Assembly: GCA_002717225.1 (NCBI GenBank)
Contig: PBDG01000053.1
Span: 22,456 to 65,947 of the forward strand
Length of the DNA stretch: 43,492 nucleotides
Direction of reading: 5' to 3'
Origin: Rhodospirillaceae bacterium
Lineage (GTDB): Bacteria > Pseudomonadota > Alphaproteobacteria > UBA828
Of the stretch, positions 11,647 through 22,698 are shown piece by piece; positions within the stretch are counted from its first letter, which is position 1, and the number at the start of each line of letters is the position of its first letter. Both the position numbers and the translations under genes were made by a program. The notes under the pieces are model-generated. The model saw only the letters and a program-made list of their open reading frames with translations, was not told where the DNA came from and did not search any database.

Positions 11647-12759
11647 TCATCCGGTGAGCTTGCTCAATTCACTCAACAGAGCATCCCCTATAACATCGGT
11701 CGACACCGGCGCGGTCCTCTCCTGCTTGATATCGGCAGTCCGAAGGCCGCTGGCAAGCACGTTCTGCACCGCCTGTTCGACCAGCTCCGCCTCCTCGCAC
11801 ATATCGAAGGAATAGCGCAGCATCATCGCATAGCTCAGCACCATTGCCGAGGGGTTAGCGAGGCGCTGACCAGCGATATCGGGTGCTGAGCCGTGCACCG
11901 GTTCGTACAGCGCCTTACGCTGGCCGTTCGGGCCCGGTGCACCGAGCGAAGCGGAGGGCAGCATTCCGAGAGAGCCGGTCAGCATTGCTGCGCAGTCGGA
12001 GAGTACATCGCCGAACAGATTGTTTGTGACAATGACGTCGAATTGTTTAGGATTGCGTACAAGCTGCATGGCGCAGTTGTCGGCATACATGTGAAGCAGG
12101 TCGACATCGGAATATTCTGCCGCATGCAGGGCCGTAATGACTTCTCGCCAGAAGACCCCGGACTCCATTACATTTGCTTTCTCGACCGAGTGCACCTTGT
12201 TGGAGCGTTTGCGCGCAAGCTCAAAGCTGACACGCGCCACGCGCTCGATTTCAGTCTGAGTATAGACTTCTGTGTCAAAGCCCCGCCGCGTGCCGTCCGG
12301 TAGAGTATCGGTGCCGCGAGGCTCGCCGAAATAGACGCCGGCGGTGAGCTCACGCACAATCATAATGTCGAGGCCGGATACCACTTCCTTCTTTAGTGTC
12401 GAGGCGTCAGCCAAAGCGTCTAACACGGTTGCCGGGCGCAAATTGGCAAAGAGGTCCATCTCCTTGCGGAGACGCAGCAGTCCGGCTTCCGGGCGCTCCT
12501 CGCGTGGTACATTATCCCACTTAGGTCCGCCAACCGAGCCGAACAGTATGGCGTCCGAGGCCATGGCCTCAGTTAGGGTTTCGTTTGTGAGTGAGGTGCC
12601 GTGGGCATCGTAGGCCGCGCCACCACAGAGGCCTTCCTGAATGTCGAAAGCCGTGCCGCAATTGTCGTTCATCCATTTAATGACGCGGGACACTTCGTGC
12701 ATCACTTCGGGGCCAATACCGTCACCTGGCAGCATCAAGACTTTTCTATTGGTTGTCAT
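11647..12759 (-). CDS. leuB: 3-isopropylmalate dehydrogenase
   Basis: [61 protein letters not shown]. Confidence 0.97.
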   Translation of the reverse strand: MTTNRKVLMLPGDGIGPEVMHEVSRVIKWMNDNCGTAFDIQEGLCGGAAYDAHGTSLTNETLTEAMASDAILFGSVGGPKWDNVPREERPEAGLLRLRKEMDLFANLRPATVLDALADASTLKKEVVSGLDIMIVRELTAGVYFGEPRGTDTLPDGTRRGFDTEVYTQTEIERVARVSFELARKRSNKVHSVEKANVMESGVFWREVITALHAAEYSDVDLLHMYADNCAMQLVRNPKQFDVIVTNNLFGDVLSDCAAMLTGSLGMLPSASLGAPGPNGQRKALYEPVHGSAPDIAGQRLANPSAMVLSYAMMLRYSFDMCEEAELVEQAVQNVLASGLRTADIKQERTAPVSTDVIGDALLSELSKLTG

Positions 12760-12794
12760 GTCTCTTTCCGATTGTGGCTTGGCCTAATGACTCG

Positions 12795-13409
12795 TCACGG
12801 GCGGTAAAGCCAAGGCATGATGGCCTTTTGTTTCGCCTCGAAGGTAGCAATTTCGTCCCTTCGCTGCAGCGTGATGCTAATATCGTCGAGGCCTTCCTGC
12901 AGCCGTTGCTTGCGGAAGGGTTCGATTTCGAATGAAACGCTGGTACCGTCGGCGAGCACGATGGTCTGCGCGTCCAGGTCAACAGTCATGTTACAGGTTT
13001 GCGGATTCTCGGCCACTGTCATCAATTTCTTGACCTTGTCTTCATCCATGATGATCAACAGAAGGCCATTCTTGATGCAATTATTGAAGAAGATATCGGC
13101 GAAACTCGGTGCGATCACGCACCGGATGCCAAAATCATCAAGCGACCAAGGCGCATGCTCGCGGCTTGAGCCGCAGCCAAAATTCTCGCTGGTGATAAGG
13201 ATCTTAGCATCACGATAGGGTTCGCGGTTTAGTACAAAGTCCGGGTTCTCATTGTTGTTTGTATCGTAGCGAAAGTCATGAAACAGTCCTTTACCCAGGC
13301 CTATACGGGAAATAGCGCTTAAATACTGCTTGGGAATGATTTGATCAGTATCGACATTGATCATTTTGAGTGTGGCGGCGGCGCCCGAGATCGTTCCGAA
13401 AGTTTTCAT
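12795..13409 (-). CDS. leuD: 3-isopropylmalate dehydratase small subunit
   Basis: NVDTDQIIPKQYL, ENFGCGSSREHAPWSLDDFGIRCVIAPSFADIFFNN. Confidence 0.97.
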   Translation of the reverse strand: MKTFGTISGAAATLKMINVDTDQIIPKQYLSAISRIGLGKGLFHDFRYDTNNNENPDFVLNREPYRDAKILITSENFGCGSSREHAPWSLDDFGIRCVIAPSFADIFFNNCIKNGLLLIIMDEDKVKKLMTVAENPQTCNMTVDLDAQTIVLADGTSVSFEIEPFRKQRLQEGLDDISITLQRRDEIATFEAKQKAIMPWLYRP

Positions 13410-13429
13410 CTCATTTGCCTTTCTCGTCC

Positions 13430-14839
13430 CTAGGACGCCAAATCGCGCACGTCGACGAAATGGCCTTCGATCGCCGCTGCCGCTGCCATCGCCGGGCTGA
13501 CTAGATGGGTGCGGCTGTCACGTCCTTGGCGCCCCTTGAAGTTGCGGTTGGATGTCGAGGCACAACGCTCGCCCGGCTCAAGAATGTCACCGTTCATGGC
13601 AATGCACATGGAACAGCCCGGGTCGCGCCATTCAAAGCCTGCTTTTGTGAGAGTTTTGTCAAGCCCTTCGGCCTCAGCCTGGGCTTTCACCAAACCCGAG
13701 CCAGGCACTACCATGGCCCTTACGCCGTCGGCCAGCTTGCGGCCCTCAGCGACCTTGGCGGCAGCGCGCATATCCTCGATTCGGCCATTGGTGCAGGAAC
13801 CGATAAAGGCGCGGTTGACCTTGATATCGGTGATTGGCTTATTAGCCTCCAGTCCCATATAGGCGATCGCCGCTTGGATCGCGTCGCGTTGTTTTTCGTC
13901 TGCAGCAGCGGACGGATCCGGTACGCAACCGTCAATCGGTACGACATCTTCAGGGCTTGTGCCCCAAGTTACTTGCGGCGCGATCGTGGCCGCATCTAGG
14001 GCGACCTCCTTATCGTAGGCTGCATCCTCATCAGAGGGTAGGGTTTTCCAATAGGTCATCGCCGCATCCCATTGATCCTCGTTCGGTGCCAACGGGCGTC
14101 CCTTGACGTAGTGAAATGTTGTTTCATCTGGTGCGATCAGGCCGGCGCGGGCACCGCCCTCAATAGTCATGTTGCACACCGTCATGCGCCCTTCCATCGA
14201 AAGAGCGCTGATTGCTGAACCAACATATTCGACGACATGGCCAGTGCCACCAGCGGTGCCAATGGCGCCGATGATGGCGAGGATCATGTCCTTGCCGCTT
14301 ACGCCGAGCGAAAGCTCACCGTTTACCGCAATGCGCATGTTTTTCGGGCGCTTCTGCACTAACGTTTGGGTCGAGAGCACATGCTCTACTTCGCTCGAGC
14401 CTATTCCGAAGGCTAGGCAGCCAAAAGCGCCATGGGTCGCGGTATGACTGTCTCCGCAGACCAGTGTGATGCCGGGCTGAGTCGCACCCTGCTCTGGACC
14501 GATGATATGAACGATGCCCTGGCGTGCATCCAACAGTGGAATGAGCGGTACGCCGAATTCCTTGCAGTTCTTGATTAGGGTCTCGAACTGTATGCGTGCC
14601 TGATCGTTTTGGATACGTTCGCCTCGCCCAGTGGTTGGAATGACATGATCAGGTACGGCGAGCACAGCATCTGTGCGGTGCACTGGGCGGTTGTTGAGGC
14701 GCATGTTTTCAAAGCCCGGCCAGCTTGTCACCTCGTGGGTGAGGTGCATGTCTATATAGAGAAGCGACGTGCCGTCATCATTCTCGGCCACGACATGGCT
14801 CTCCCAGATTTTATCGAATAGGGTCTTGGGTGTGCTCAT
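13430..14839 (-). CDS. leuC: 3-isopropylmalate dehydratase large subunit
   Basis: [74 protein letters not shown]. Confidence 0.97.
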   Translation of the reverse strand: MSTPKTLFDKIWESHVVAENDDGTSLLYIDMHLTHEVTSWPGFENMRLNNRPVHRTDAVLAVPDHVIPTTGRGERIQNDQARIQFETLIKNCKEFGVPLIPLLDARQGIVHIIGPEQGATQPGITLVCGDSHTATHGAFGCLAFGIGSSEVEHVLSTQTLVQKRPKNMRIAVNGELSLGVSGKDMILAIIGAIGTAGGTGHVVEYVGSAISALSMEGRMTVCNMTIEGGARAGLIAPDETTFHYVKGRPLAPNEDQWDAAMTYWKTLPSDEDAAYDKEVALDAATIAPQVTWGTSPEDVVPIDGCVPDPSAAADEKQRDAIQAAIAYMGLEANKPITDIKVNRAFIGSCTNGRIEDMRAAAKVAEGRKLADGVRAMVVPGSGLVKAQAEAEGLDKTLTKAGFEWRDPGCSMCIAMNGDILEPGERCASTSNRNFKGRQGRDSRTHLVSPAMAAAAAIEGHFVDVRDLAS

Positions 14840-14890
14840 ACGCCATTCCTTTCGCCTAGCCCGTTAGGGCGAGCACTCGAATTTTATGAA

Positions 14891-15307
14891 TTAATCGGTC
14901 GCGGCTTCGCTTTCCACCTTTGTCGTCGAAGCACTACGTTGCGTGCGGTCATCGCGCTTTTCCCGGATACGCGCCGATTTGCCGCGTCGGCCACGAAGAT
15001 AATAGAGCTTAGCGCGCCTGACTGCGCCGCGTTTGGCGATCTCTATCTTTGCGATTCTCGGTGAGTAAAGCGGGAAGACGCGTTCGACACCTTCGCCGTG
15101 GGAAATTTTGCGTACCGTAAAAGACGAGTTCACGCCCCTGTTCTTGCGCGCTATGCACACACCCTCAAACATCTGGATACGCTCTCGAGTGCCTTCTACC
15201 ACTTTCACATGGATGCGCACGGTATCACCGGGGGCAAAATCCGGTAAGTCATTCTCCATGGTCAATTTAGTTATATTTTCGTGGTTCAATGTCTCAATGA
15301 TATTCAT
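14891..15307 (-). CDS. rplS: 50S ribosomal protein L19
   Basis: [60 protein letters not shown]. Start set to [10 protein letters not shown] (15307), 1-nt overlap with the trmD stop, rather than the track's 15352. Confidence 0.96.
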   Translation of the reverse strand: MNIIETLNHENITKLTMENDLPDFAPGDTVRIHVKVVEGTRERIQMFEGVCIARKNRGVNSSFTVRKISHGEGVERVFPLYSPRIAKIEIAKRGAVRRAKLYYLRGRRGKSARIREKRDDRTQRSASTTKVESEAATD

Positions 15308-16050
15308 TATTTTGCCCTCTGGTTTGCGCATTCGGCGCCTGCGTCCACCCACAGGTCAGCGCGCCGTTCGCGCGTGATTTTTTCGGCTTGGGCGCGGCGC
15401 CAGGAGCGTATACGCTCATGATTGCCGCTCAGCAATACCGCTGGTACGTCCTTGCCTTCGAAGCTGCGCGGACGTGTGTAGTGGGGATATTCCAGCAGAC
15501 CTTGTTCAAAACTTTCTTCGTGGAGCGATTCGGCGGCGCCGACCACGCCGGGTAGCAGCCGCACACAGGCATCGATTACCGCGAGCGCCGCGATTTCGCC
15601 ACCCGACAATACATAGTCACCGATGCTCAACTGTTCAATATCGCGGCTTGTCAACACGCGCTCGTCTACGCCTTCAAAGCGCCCGCAAATCAGTGTGACA
15701 CCTTCGCCAGATGCGATTTCGCGCACCCGCGACTGAGTAAGCGGTGTACCGCGTGGTGTGAGATAGATGATTGGACGGTGCGCACCGGCCGCGATGCTGC
15801 TATCAATCGCGGCGGCGAGCACATCGGGGCGCATCACCATACCGGGTCCCCCGCCGTATGGTTCGTCATCAATTGAATGGTGCTTGTCATGCGCATATTG
15901 GCGGATGTTCACGCAGTCGAGCGACCAAATACTTCGCTCGCGTGCCCGTTCGGCCAGAGCGATTCCTAGTGGGCCCGGGAACATCTCAGGATAGAGCGTC
16001 AACACCGTGGTAAGCCACGGCTTGGGCTGTATCGCTTCGCCGCTCATCAT
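15307..16050 (-). CDS. trmD: tRNA (guanine-N1)-methyltransferase
   Basis: [62 protein letters not shown]. Confidence 0.97.
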   Translation of the reverse strand: MMSGEAIQPKPWLTTVLTLYPEMFPGPLGIALAERARERSIWSLDCVNIRQYAHDKHHSIDDEPYGGGPGMVMRPDVLAAAIDSSIAAGAHRPIIYLTPRGTPLTQSRVREIASGEGVTLICGRFEGVDERVLTSRDIEQLSIGDYVLSGGEIAALAVIDACVRLLPGVVGAAESLHEESFEQGLLEYPHYTRPRSFEGKDVPAVLLSGNHERIRSWRRAQAEKITRERRADLWVDAGAECANQRAK

Positions 16051-16565
16051 CAGTCCACCTTGTTTTGTTCGCGTGCTGCGGTTTCCGCTGGCGGGTCAAT
16101 TATCAAGAGGCCGGCCTGCAGATCGATCTTCGGTACATTCTCGGTGGTGAAGGGGAACATAATCGACCCGTCATTCTCGCGTTCGATCTCGATCACATCT
16201 CCTGCGCCGTAGTCATAGATGCCTGAGACCGAGCCATAGGTAACGCCATCCGCTGTGAGGACGCGGAGGCCAATCAGGTCAGCATAATAAAATTCATTGT
16301 CATCTGTTTTAGGCAATGAGTCGCGGGCAACGTAGAGGTGCGTGCCGCGCAACTCTTCTGCTGCCTCGCGACGATCGACACCACCGACTTCTGCCAGCAC
16401 CGCACCACGCGAGGTACCGTGCACGGTTAAATCGAAGCGTGTCGCGCCGTCTTTGCTCTGCAGTGGCCCATAGGCCGCAATATCGCTCGCATTCATGGCA
16501 AAACTCTTAATTTTTACCGCACCACGCACCCCGTGTGCGCCAATGATGACACCCAGACAGACCAT
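16050..16565 (-). CDS. rimM: Ribosome maturation factor RimM
   Basis: [45 protein letters not shown]. Start set to ATG at 16565; the track start at 16826 is an out-of-frame readthrough of the rpsP tail. Confidence 0.92.
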   Translation of the reverse strand: MVCLGVIIGAHGVRGAVKIKSFAMNASDIAAYGPLQSKDGATRFDLTVHGTSRGAVLAEVGGVDRREAAEELRGTHLYVARDSLPKTDDNEFYYADLIGLRVLTADGVTYGSVSGIYDYGAGDVIEIERENDGSIMFPFTTENVPKIDLQAGLLIIDPPAETAAREQNKVD

Positions 16566-16620
16566 TCCCACCGGCGGCTTCTCCGTTACCAGGGAGCCAA
16601 GCGGCTCGGCAGCTCCAGCT

Positions 16621-17136
16621 CTAGTCTTTTTCGGCCTCTTCCGCGGACGCATCCTCGCCGCTCTCCGTGCTCGTTTCTTCCTTTGCCGTTTCGTCTTCCG
16701 CGGTCGCCTCTTCGGCTGTGTCTTCCTCCACAGTAGATTCTTCAGGCGACGCTTCCTCCGTGGGCGCTTCTTCGGTAGGTGGTGGAGCAGCCTTGGCGGC
16801 CTCGGCCCGTTCGCGCTCTTCCTCAATTCGCGCCTGGGCCTTGGCCTTGGGCTTGGCTTTGTTCGGATTGTTGCGCTGCTCAGGCATCGGGATAATCTCT
16901 GCTTGGCCGAGGAAGCGGGCGACTCGCTCTGTTGGCCTAGCGCCGACCTGGAGCCAGTGGCGTATCCGGTCTGCTTTCAGGGTCACGCGCTGAGCGTTCT
17001 TGGGCAGCATCGGGTCATAGGTGCCGACTCGTTCGATAAATCGCCCGTCGCGCGGGTTGCGCGAGTCGGTAATGACGATGCGGTAGAACGGGCGCTTTTT
17101 CGCGCCCGCGCGGGAAAGACGAATTTTCAAGGCCAT
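16621..17136 (-). CDS. rpsP: 30S ribosomal protein S16 with long acidic C-terminal tail
   Basis: [47 protein letters not shown]-terminus extended by a Glu/Ala/Thr-rich low-complexity tail. Confidence 0.95.
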   Translation of the reverse strand: MALKIRLSRAGAKKRPFYRIVITDSRNPRDGRFIERVGTYDPMLPKNAQRVTLKADRIRHWLQVGARPTERVARFLGQAEIIPMPEQRNNPNKAKPKAKAQARIEEERERAEAAKAAPPPTEEAPTEEASPEESTVEEDTAEEATAEDETAKEETSTESGEDASAEEAEKD

Positions 17137-17184
17137 GCCGTTTGGTTTCCTCTTAAATGTCCGACATTGTGATTATTAGAGTGA

Positions 17185-18552
17185 TCATTGGGGTGGTAAA
17201 TTGGGCGGCATCATGCCCGGCATACCGGCTCGCATAAGACCTTTCTCGCCGAGTTTGCCCACCCGTTTCATCATGACGTTCATCTGTTTAAACTGTTTCA
17301 GAAGCCGATTGACGTCCTGAATACTGGTGCCAGAGCCGCTGGCGACGCGCCGCTTGCGTGAACCGTTGAGGCGCTTTGGATAGAGGCGTTCATCCGGGGT
17401 CATAGAGCTGATTATTGCCTGCATTCGGTCAAGAGATTTCTCATCGACATTGGCTTCCTTCAACTGGCGCTTCACCTTGCCGACACCAGGCAAAAGATTC
17501 ATTAGCCCGGACATACCCCCCATACGGCGCATCTGGGTGAGCTGAGAGGATAGGTCGTTGAGATCAAAGCCGCCCTTTTTAATCTTCTTCGCGAGCTTTT
17601 CCGCTTCTTCCTGGTCAACATTCTCCTGTGCTTTTTCGACTAGGCTGACTACGTCGCCCATGCCCAGGATGCGTGATGCAATGCGTTCCGGGTAGAATGG
17701 CTCTATGGCATCCAGCTTTTCGCCGACGCCGATCAGCTTAATTGGGCAACCGGTGACTGCGCGCATGCTGAGCGCGGCACCCCCGCGCCCGTCGCCATCG
17801 ACCCGAGTCAGTATAATACCAGTCACGTCGACCCGTTCCTTAAACTGGGCTGCAACATTGACCGCATCCTGGCCGGTCAGCGCGTCGGCGACCAGCAGGG
17901 TTTCAACCGGCTTCGCCACCTTTCGCACGGCGACTACCTCGTCCATCAACTCGTCATCGACATGAAGTCGGCCGGCGGTGTCGAGGATCACAATGTCGTA
18001 GCCTTCCTGGCGGCCGGTTTTCATTGCCCGCTTGGTGATGGCGACCGGGTCCTGGCCTTCGACAATCGGTAGCGTGTCAATTTTTGCTTGGTTGCCGAGT
18101 ACAGCGAGCTGCTCCATTGCCGCTGGCCGTCTGGTATCCAGTGAAGCCAGGAGAGCGCGCTTTTTATCTTTTTCCGTCAATAATTTGGAAAGCTTGGCGC
18201 TGGTCGTTGTTTTGCCCGAGCCCTGTAGGCCAACCATCAAAATAGCGGCCGGTGGCTCGGTGGCGAGATTGACGTCGACGGAGCCCGCGCCGCCAAGCAT
18301 CTTAACCAAATGGTCGTTGACGATCTTGATCACTTGCTGGCCGGGGGTAACGCTCTTAAGCACCTCGGCGCCGATCGCTTCTCGTTTGGCAGCGTCGATG
18401 AACTCCTTGACCACCTGCAACGAAACATCAGCTTCCAACAGAGCTACGCGCACCTCGCGCATCGCGGCCGATACATCGCCTTCAGTCAACGCGCCGTGGC
18501 GAGTCAGCTTGTCGAATACAGTGCTGAGGCGGCCGGAAAGAGATTCGAACAC
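17185..18552 (-). CDS. ffh: Signal recognition particle protein Ffh
   Basis: GLQGSGKTTTSAKLSKLL, DTAGRLHVDDELMDE, TRVDGDGRGGAALSM; M domain with RRMGGMSGLMNLLPG and a Met-rich C-terminus. Confidence 0.97.
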   Translation of the reverse strand: MFESLSGRLSTVFDKLTRHGALTEGDVSAAMREVRVALLEADVSLQVVKEFIDAAKREAIGAEVLKSVTPGQQVIKIVNDHLVKMLGGAGSVDVNLATEPPAAILMVGLQGSGKTTTSAKLSKLLTEKDKKRALLASLDTRRPAAMEQLAVLGNQAKIDTLPIVEGQDPVAITKRAMKTGRQEGYDIVILDTAGRLHVDDELMDEVVAVRKVAKPVETLLVADALTGQDAVNVAAQFKERVDVTGIILTRVDGDGRGGAALSMRAVTGCPIKLIGVGEKLDAIEPFYPERIASRILGMGDVVSLVEKAQENVDQEEAEKLAKKIKKGGFDLNDLSSQLTQMRRMGGMSGLMNLLPGVGKVKRQLKEANVDEKSLDRMQAIISSMTPDERLYPKRLNGSRKRRVASGSGTSIQDVNRLLKQFKQMNVMMKRVGKLGEKGLMRAGMPGMMPPNLPPQ

Positions 18553-19143
18553 AATGCCTATCCTTAAAGCAAAAAACGACGCGCGCCAGCGCGCGAAACT
18601 CGCGGACTGGCGTGCCTCCTCGGAGGCGAAAGCTTAAACAAACCTAGAACGCGCCGGAAGCTACGCGTGCGCCGACGCTAAGTCAAGCTGAGCACTGGCT
18701 GCTTCGTGACCACACCGTATGCGATGAGGTTGTGGGAAATGGGATGCGCCTTGATCGTTGCTAGCCTGATTGTAACGTCCACCGGTCGCATTGAAATAGG
18801 ATGTAAACCCACTTTTTGTGCGGGGATGGAGCCCCGGGCTATTTGTCGGTAGATGATTGAAATCGACCATGAGAAGCGCGTCTAGCGGCGCCTCTCTGAG
18901 CGTCAACCTGCCAAAAGTGTCACTGTCGGTGCCTTCTATTTGAGCTATGGCGTCTGCCACGGGCGCACTTGCCGAAGTCAGAGTCTAAACCGAATGACCC
19001 ATCGCCAATGTTTTAGCCAAGAATTGCGTTCCCAATTAGTGCCAGAATTTTATACTGCCAAAGCCCGTCGGAGGAATGCGCGTTGGCGTTTATGTATTAT
19101 TATTTATAGACCGCGAGACCCGCTCGGCCCTATAACCCGCCCC

Positions 19144-19962
19144 ATGAGCGAAATTTCTTTTATCAAGATGCATGGTCTAGGAAATGATTTCGTCGTGATC
19201 GATGCGCGCGGTGGCGATGTGGCGCTAGATCCTGACCGGGTCCGGGCGATTGCCGAGCGGCGCCTAGGCGTCGGCTGCGATCAACTCCTCGAGATTTGTC
19301 CGCCGCACAGCGACGAGGCGGCGGCCTTCATGCGCATCTGGAACGCCGATGGCGGCGAGGTTGAGGCTTGTGGCAACGGCGTGCGTTGTGTCGCGGCATT
19401 TTTGATGACGGAAGGTGGCACGGAAGAGGTTGCTATCGATACGCTGGCAGGGCTGATTCGTGCCGAGAGAGTAGATAGGGGCCGGATCGCTGTCGATATG
19501 GGTGAGGCGCGCTTCGATTGGGAGCAAATACCACTCGCCCGTGAGATGGATACCCTCAAGCTTGATCTCAGTCTCGGGCCGCTCAGCGCACCGGTGGCAG
19601 TGAATATGGGTAATCCGCATGCGGTCTTTTTCGTTGACGATGCGGAGAAGGTAGATATCGCCAGCCTCGGACCGAAATTAGAGACCAACGCGCTCTTTCC
19701 TGAGCGCGCCAACATTGGTGTGGCGGAAGTGAGGGGCGATGATGAAATTCGCTTCCGCGTATGGGAGCGCGGTGTTGGCGTCACTCAGGCCTGCGGCACT
19801 GGCGCTTGTGCTGCCATGGTCGCTGCATCACGCCGTGGTTTGATCGGGCGGGCCGCGGCGGTAACCCTCGATGGTGGCACCCTAGATATCGAATGGCTCG
19901 AGGACAATCATGTGTGCATGACCGGCTCAGTAGCAACTAGCTTCATGGGGCTGCTCCTATGA
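19144..19962 (+). CDS. dapF: Diaminopimelate epimerase
   Basis: FIKMHGLGNDFVVID start, EACGNGVRCVA (Cys 1), TQACGTGACAAMVA (Cys 2). Start moved from the track's 18940 to the family-conserved ATG at 19144. Confidence 0.95.
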   Translation: MSEISFIKMHGLGNDFVVIDARGGDVALDPDRVRAIAERRLGVGCDQLLEICPPHSDEAAAFMRIWNADGGEVEACGNGVRCVAAFLMTEGGTEEVAIDTLAGLIRAERVDRGRIAVDMGEARFDWEQIPLAREMDTLKLDLSLGPLSAPVAVNMGNPHAVFFVDDAEKVDIASLGPKLETNALFPERANIGVAEVRGDDEIRFRVWERGVGVTQACGTGACAAMVAASRRGLIGRAAAVTLDGGTLDIEWLEDNHVCMTGSVATSFMGLLL

Positions 19963-21203
19963 GCGTGCCCGAGATCGTCACCTTCGGCTGCCGGCTCAAT
20001 GCTTTCGAATCCGAAATTATGCGTAGTCACGCACATGCTGCGGGGCTAGCAGATATAGTGATTTTTAACACCTGTGCGGTGACGGCGGAGGCTGAACGCC
20101 AGGCGCGCCAGGCAATTCGCCGGGCGCGGCGTGAGAAGCCTGATGCACGCATCATCGTTACCGGCTGTGCGGCGCAGATCGACCCCACGCGTTATGCGAA
20201 TATGCCAGAGGTTGATCGGGTGATCGGCAATGCCGAAAAACTTGAAGCAGCGAGTTACTACGACACTGAGGATACAAAAATCACTGTCAATAACATCATG
20301 GATTTGCGTGAAACTGCATCTCACCTGATCAACGGATTCGAGAGTCGGGCGCGCGCATTTGTCCAAGTGCAGAATGGCTGTGATCACCGTTGCACCTTTT
20401 GCATCATCCCTTATGGTCGCGGCAACAGTCGTTCCGTGCCGCTCGGCGACATCGCGGCTCAAGCGCGCATGCTGATCGAGCGCGGCTATAACGAGCTGGT
20501 TTTGACCGGGGTGGATTTAAGCTCCTATGGCAGTGATTTGCCGGGTCAGCCGAGCCTCGGCCAGGCGGTAAGGCGTTTGCTAATGCTGCTACCTGAGCTA
20601 AAGCGTTTGCGTCTCTCTTCCCTCGACCCAGCGGTCGTCGATGAAGATCTCAAGGCGCTGATCGCGGGTGAACCACGCTTGATGCCGCATCTTCATCTCA
20701 GTGTACAGGCCGGCGATAATTTGATTTTGAAACGGATGAAGCGGCGCCACAACCGCGCGGATATCCTCTGCCTTGCAGCCGAATTGCGTGCGCTGCGCCC
20801 TGACATTGCTCTCGGCGCCGATCTTATCGCCGGCTTCCCAACTGAGAGCGAAGCAATGTTCGCAAATACTTTGCGCATGATCGAGGAAGCAGGACTCACT
20901 TGGCTGCATGTCTTTCCTTATTCATTACGCGAGGGCACGCCAGCGGCGCGTATGCCCAGATTGCCGCGTGCGTTGGTACGCGAGCGTGCAGCGCGTCTCC
21001 GCAAGGCAGGCGAGAGTGCCGTTGCACGATTTCTCGACGATCAGGTTGGCAAGCCGCAGTCCGTCCTTATAGAGCAAGAGAATAACGGTCGCAGTGCCCA
21101 TTATGCTCCAGTGCGTATCACCGGTTTGACTATGGGCGAGGTGGTCGCAGCAAAGGCAATTCGCCGTGAGGGTCAGATTCTGATTACTGAGGCGGCGGCG
21201 TGA
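19959..21203 (+). CDS. mtaB: tRNA N6-threonylcarbamoyladenosine (t6A37) methylthiotransferase MtaB
   Basis: TFGCRLNAFESE, FNTCAVTAEAERQARQAIRRARR, radical-SAM CDHRCTFCIIPYGRGNSRS; 4-nt ATGA overlap with dapF. Confidence 0.93.
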   Translation: MSVPEIVTFGCRLNAFESEIMRSHAHAAGLADIVIFNTCAVTAEAERQARQAIRRARREKPDARIIVTGCAAQIDPTRYANMPEVDRVIGNAEKLEAASYYDTEDTKITVNNIMDLRETASHLINGFESRARAFVQVQNGCDHRCTFCIIPYGRGNSRSVPLGDIAAQARMLIERGYNELVLTGVDLSSYGSDLPGQPSLGQAVRRLLMLLPELKRLRLSSLDPAVVDEDLKALIAGEPRLMPHLHLSVQAGDNLILKRMKRRHNRADILCLAAELRALRPDIALGADLIAGFPTESEAMFANTLRMIEEAGLTWLHVFPYSLREGTPAARMPRLPRALVRERAARLRKAGESAVARFLDDQVGKPQSVLIEQENNGRSAHYAPVRITGLTMGEVVAAKAIRREGQILITEAAA

Positions 21204-22135
21204 GTGAAAAACGCGGCAGCTGGCTGAGCCGACTCAAGGCGGGGCTCAATCTTACCTCCGCCAGTCTCGGCAATGGCATTAGTAGTGTATTTGCGCGTGG
21301 CCGGCTCGATGATAAAGCGCTGGAGGAGCTCGAAGAATTGCTCATCCTTGGCGATCTCGGCGCTGCCACTGCGGCAGATCTGACCGAAACCATCGCTAAG
21401 GAAAGATTCGGTAGGGATGTGAGCGAGGTGGAGGTTCGTACCGCCTTGGCTAATGAGATTGCAGTTATCCTTGAGCCCGTCGCAAAGCCCCTTCTAATTG
21501 AACGTAGCGCCAAGCCTCATGTCGTACTTGTGGCCGGGGTGAACGGCACTGGCAAGACTACCACCGTGGGCAAGCTCGCCAGCCAGTTTCGCGCAGACGA
21601 TCTGACGGTGATGCTGGCGGCCGCTGATACCTTCCGAGCCGCGGCGGTAGATCAGCTCAAAATCTGGGGCGAGCGAAGCGGTAGCCCGGTGGTGGTGCGT
21701 GATGGAGCGGGCGGTGATCCAGCGAGTCTGGCCTATGACGCTCTGGTGCGTGCCCGTGCAGAAGACATCGATGTGCTTTTGATCGACACTGCGGGGCGGC
21801 TTCAAAATAAGGCTAATTTGATGGCCGAGCTGCAGAAGATCGACCGGGTTGTGAAGAAACTCGATGAAAGGGCGCCGCACACTCGCCTCCTGGTGCTCGA
21901 TGCGACAACTGGGCAAAACGCCCATTCCCAGGTCGAAATATTTCGCGAGGCGGTCGATATTGATGGGCTTATCGTCACTAAGCTCGACGGCACCGCCAAA
22001 GGCGGTGTGCTGGTGGCTCTAGCGCAGCGCTTCGGCCTACCGGTCTTTGCTCTGGGTGTTGGAGAGGCGGTCGAGGATCTACGCCCATTCGAAGCTCAGG
22101 AATTTGCCCGCGCGCTGATGAATCTAAATAATTAA
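21200..22135 (+). CDS. ftsY: Signal recognition particle receptor FtsY
   Basis: VAGVNGTGKTTTVGKLASQF, ADTFRAAAVDQLKIWGER, DTAGRLQNKANLMAEL, TKLDGTAKGG; GTG start overlapping the mtaB stop (GTGA). Confidence 0.96.
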   Translation: MSEKRGSWLSRLKAGLNLTSASLGNGISSVFARGRLDDKALEELEELLILGDLGAATAADLTETIAKERFGRDVSEVEVRTALANEIAVILEPVAKPLLIERSAKPHVVLVAGVNGTGKTTTVGKLASQFRADDLTVMLAAADTFRAAAVDQLKIWGERSGSPVVVRDGAGGDPASLAYDALVRARAEDIDVLLIDTAGRLQNKANLMAELQKIDRVVKKLDERAPHTRLLVLDATTGQNAHSQVEIFREAVDIDGLIVTKLDGTAKGGVLVALAQRFGLPVFALGVGEAVEDLRPFEAQEFARALMNLNN

Positions 22136-22698
22136 ACCTCGGTTGTTGATTTGAGGTTGAAATTGCCGGTCTCGCCATCTGGATTGGTGAAGGGCGCAAA
22201 AATTTTTATATCTTGCACATCGGCGAACTGCTTGAGCGCCCAGCGTACAGAAGGAAAGGCCAAATCTCGCCACGGGATCTGCTCGGCGGGAAACAGGCCG
22301 ACTTCCTCACTCTCTTCCCCGGCAGAGACGTCTTCGCTCAACAGTGCTGCTCTGTAAATCAATTGTACCTGGCTGATGCGTGGAACATTATAGACGGCAA
22401 GAAGCCCGGTCAGGCGGAGCTCGGCATTGGCTTCCTCGCGCGCTTCCCTGAGCGCCCCTTCCTCTGAGCTTTCGTTTAATTCGAGATAGCCCGCTGGGAT
22501 CGTCCAATAGCCCCTGCGTGGCTCAATTGCTCGGCGGCAAAGCAGTATCCGCCCGCGTGACTCTGCCACGGCGCCAACAACGATCTTAGGGTTATCGTAG
22601 TGGATATAGCCGCAGGAATCGCACACTAGGCGTTCCAGATTGTCGCCTTCTGGGATAGCTCGCCGGATCGGCCCGCCAGATTTCGGATAACTCACCAT
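22132..22698 (-). CDS. NUDIX hydrolase with N-terminal zinc-ribbon-like motif
   Basis: CDSCGYIHYDNPKIVVGAV, then the NUDIX box GYLELNESSEEGALREAREEANAEL. Confidence 0.9.
   Translation of the reverse strand: MVSYPKSGGPIRRAIPEGDNLERLVCDSCGYIHYDNPKIVVGAVAESRGRILLCRRAIEPRRGYWTIPAGYLELNESSEEGALREAREEANAELRLTGLLAVYNVPRISQVQLIYRAALLSEDVSAGEESEEVGLFPAEQIPWRDLAFPSVRWALKQFADVQDIKIFAPFTNPDGETGNFNLKSTTEV

Noticed and set aside
16566-16826. N-terminal Arg/Lys-rich extension of the rimM ORF
   Set aside because: It is an out-of-frame reading of the rpsP Glu/Ala tail; RimM homology begins at [12 protein letters not shown] (16565).
16495-17172. 225-aa plus-strand ORF opposite rpsP/rimM ([22 protein letters not shown]...)
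   Set aside because: Low-complexity antisense of the acidic S16 tail; not a membrane protein.
18940-19143. N-terminal 68-aa extension of dapF in the ORF track
   Set aside because: DapF family proteins begin near FIKMHGLGNDF; the extension lacks similarity and the ATG at 19144 fits.
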